Positions 5,364 through 5,736 of a stretch of DNA of 5,736 nt are shown piece by piece. Under the pieces are notes generated by a model. That model saw nothing but the letters and a program-made list of their open reading frames with translations. It made no database searches and had not been told where the DNA came from. The translations under genes were made by a program, and so were the position numbers. Every line of letters starts with the position of its first letter. Position 1 is the stretch's first letter. Origin of the DNA: Pyrobaculum sp. (lineage in GTDB: Archaea; Thermoproteota; Thermoprotei; Thermoproteales; Thermoproteaceae); assembly GCA_022759345.1 (NCBI GenBank), contig JAEMPK010000162.1:1-5736 (forward strand). The letters are read 5' to 3'.

Positions 5364-5736
5364 ATGCTTGAGGAGGCTGAGACGTTTCTGGCAGATGGCC
5401 TCTTGAGAAACGCCGCGGGTAAGGCTTTCCAGGCGTGGAAATTGCTTCTCTCTCACCTTGCATTGAGGAATCTAGCTCTTCTTGAAGAGAGGTATAGGGG
5501 GTATAAGCGGGTGGGAAACGCCGCGATGCCGCTTTATGAATGGATCGCCGCGACGGCGCCTACGAGTAGGCTTATGGAAATCGCTGCGTTGTTAGAGAAG
5601 GCGGTGCCCAACGTCGTGGAGCTGACGGCGCTTGCGCTTCAGCTATATGAGTATCAATACAACGGCCCAGACCCCGAGGGCGTGAGGAGCAAGATACCAG
5701 ACGACGAAACCGCCGCCCGCCTCATAGCCACGTTCA
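5364..5736 (+). CDS. PaREP1/PaREP8-family protein, N-terminal part (partial at window edge)
   Basis: The 124 visible residues are mostly helical and show the marks I associate with the PaREP1/PaREP8 family: EEAETFLADGLLRNAAGKAF (3-22) followed by QAWKLLLSHLALRN, a central TAPTSRLMEIAALLEKAVPN, and LYEYQYNGPDPEG near 100. The family is abundant in Pyrobaculum and related Thermoproteales, and its helical bundle has been linked to the HEPN superfamily; its function is not established. No R-x4-6-H motif of active HEPN nucleases is visible in this part. The ATG at 5364 is chosen because the upstream frame lacks ATG, GTG or TTG back to the TGA at 5295 and a weak TATA-like GTTTAGTCTA lies at 5333-5342. 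GAGGAG directly abuts the ATG, too close for a normal Shine-Dalgarno site. The C-terminus is cut off by the window. Confidence 0.8.
   Translation, partial: MLEEAETFLADGLLRNAAGKAFQAWKLLLSHLALRNLALLEERYRGYKRVGNAAMPLYEWIAATAPTSRLMEIAALLEKAVPNVVELTALALQLYEYQYNGPDPEGVRSKIPDDETAARLIATF

Noticed and set aside
1..5736. CRISPR array, insertion sequence or other mobile element
   Set aside because: No regularly spaced repeats, transposase motifs, terminal inverted repeats or duplicated tRNA 3' fragment were found.

Overview
The window looks like chromosomal DNA of a hyperthermophilic crenarchaeon of the Thermoproteaceae, most likely Pyrobaculum or a close relative. The grounds are a tRNA gene split by an intron with an archaeal bulge-helix-bulge (BHB) splice signal, AT-rich TATA-type promoters a little over 20 bases ahead of start codons that lack a Shine-Dalgarno sequence (leaderless mRNAs), GTG starts, a purine pathway using PurP, and a PaREP1/PaREP8-family protein, a group expanded in Pyrobaculum. 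The species cannot be fixed from this sequence.

Layout, left to right. 1-886 (minus): the first 295 residues of a protein resembling the core/lever part of small MutS-family ATPases; its ATPase end lies outside the window. 887-1089: promoter region of that gene. 1090-1782 (minus): a 230-residue multi-spanning membrane protein, probably TauE/SafE (TSUP) type. 1783-2222: mostly without a convincing intact gene, but holding a possible small frameshifted gene and two TATA boxes. 2223-2342 (plus): tRNA-Pro(CGG) with a 46-nt intron. 2343-2732: no convincing gene. 2733-3923 (minus): glutamyl-tRNA reductase (hemA). 3924-3996: a compact divergent promoter. 3997-5037 (plus): purP. 5038-5363: no convincing gene. 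5364-5736 (plus): the start of a PaREP1/PaREP8-family protein, cut by the window end.

The genes do not form one pathway. HemA draws on glutamyl-tRNA for tetrapyrrole synthesis and PurP makes a late purine intermediate; they share only a 73-bp divergent promoter. In it both TATA boxes read GTTTAAA and both end exactly 22 nt before a GTG start. A perfect 6-bp inverted repeat sits between the purP TATA box and its start, where a repressor could act.

I found no clear undescribed multi-gene system. The points most worth a second look are the MutS-like gene, the symmetrical hemA/purP promoter with its possible operators, the tRNA promoter that appears to start transcription at the mature 5' end, and the possible frameshifted small gene near 1918-2143.
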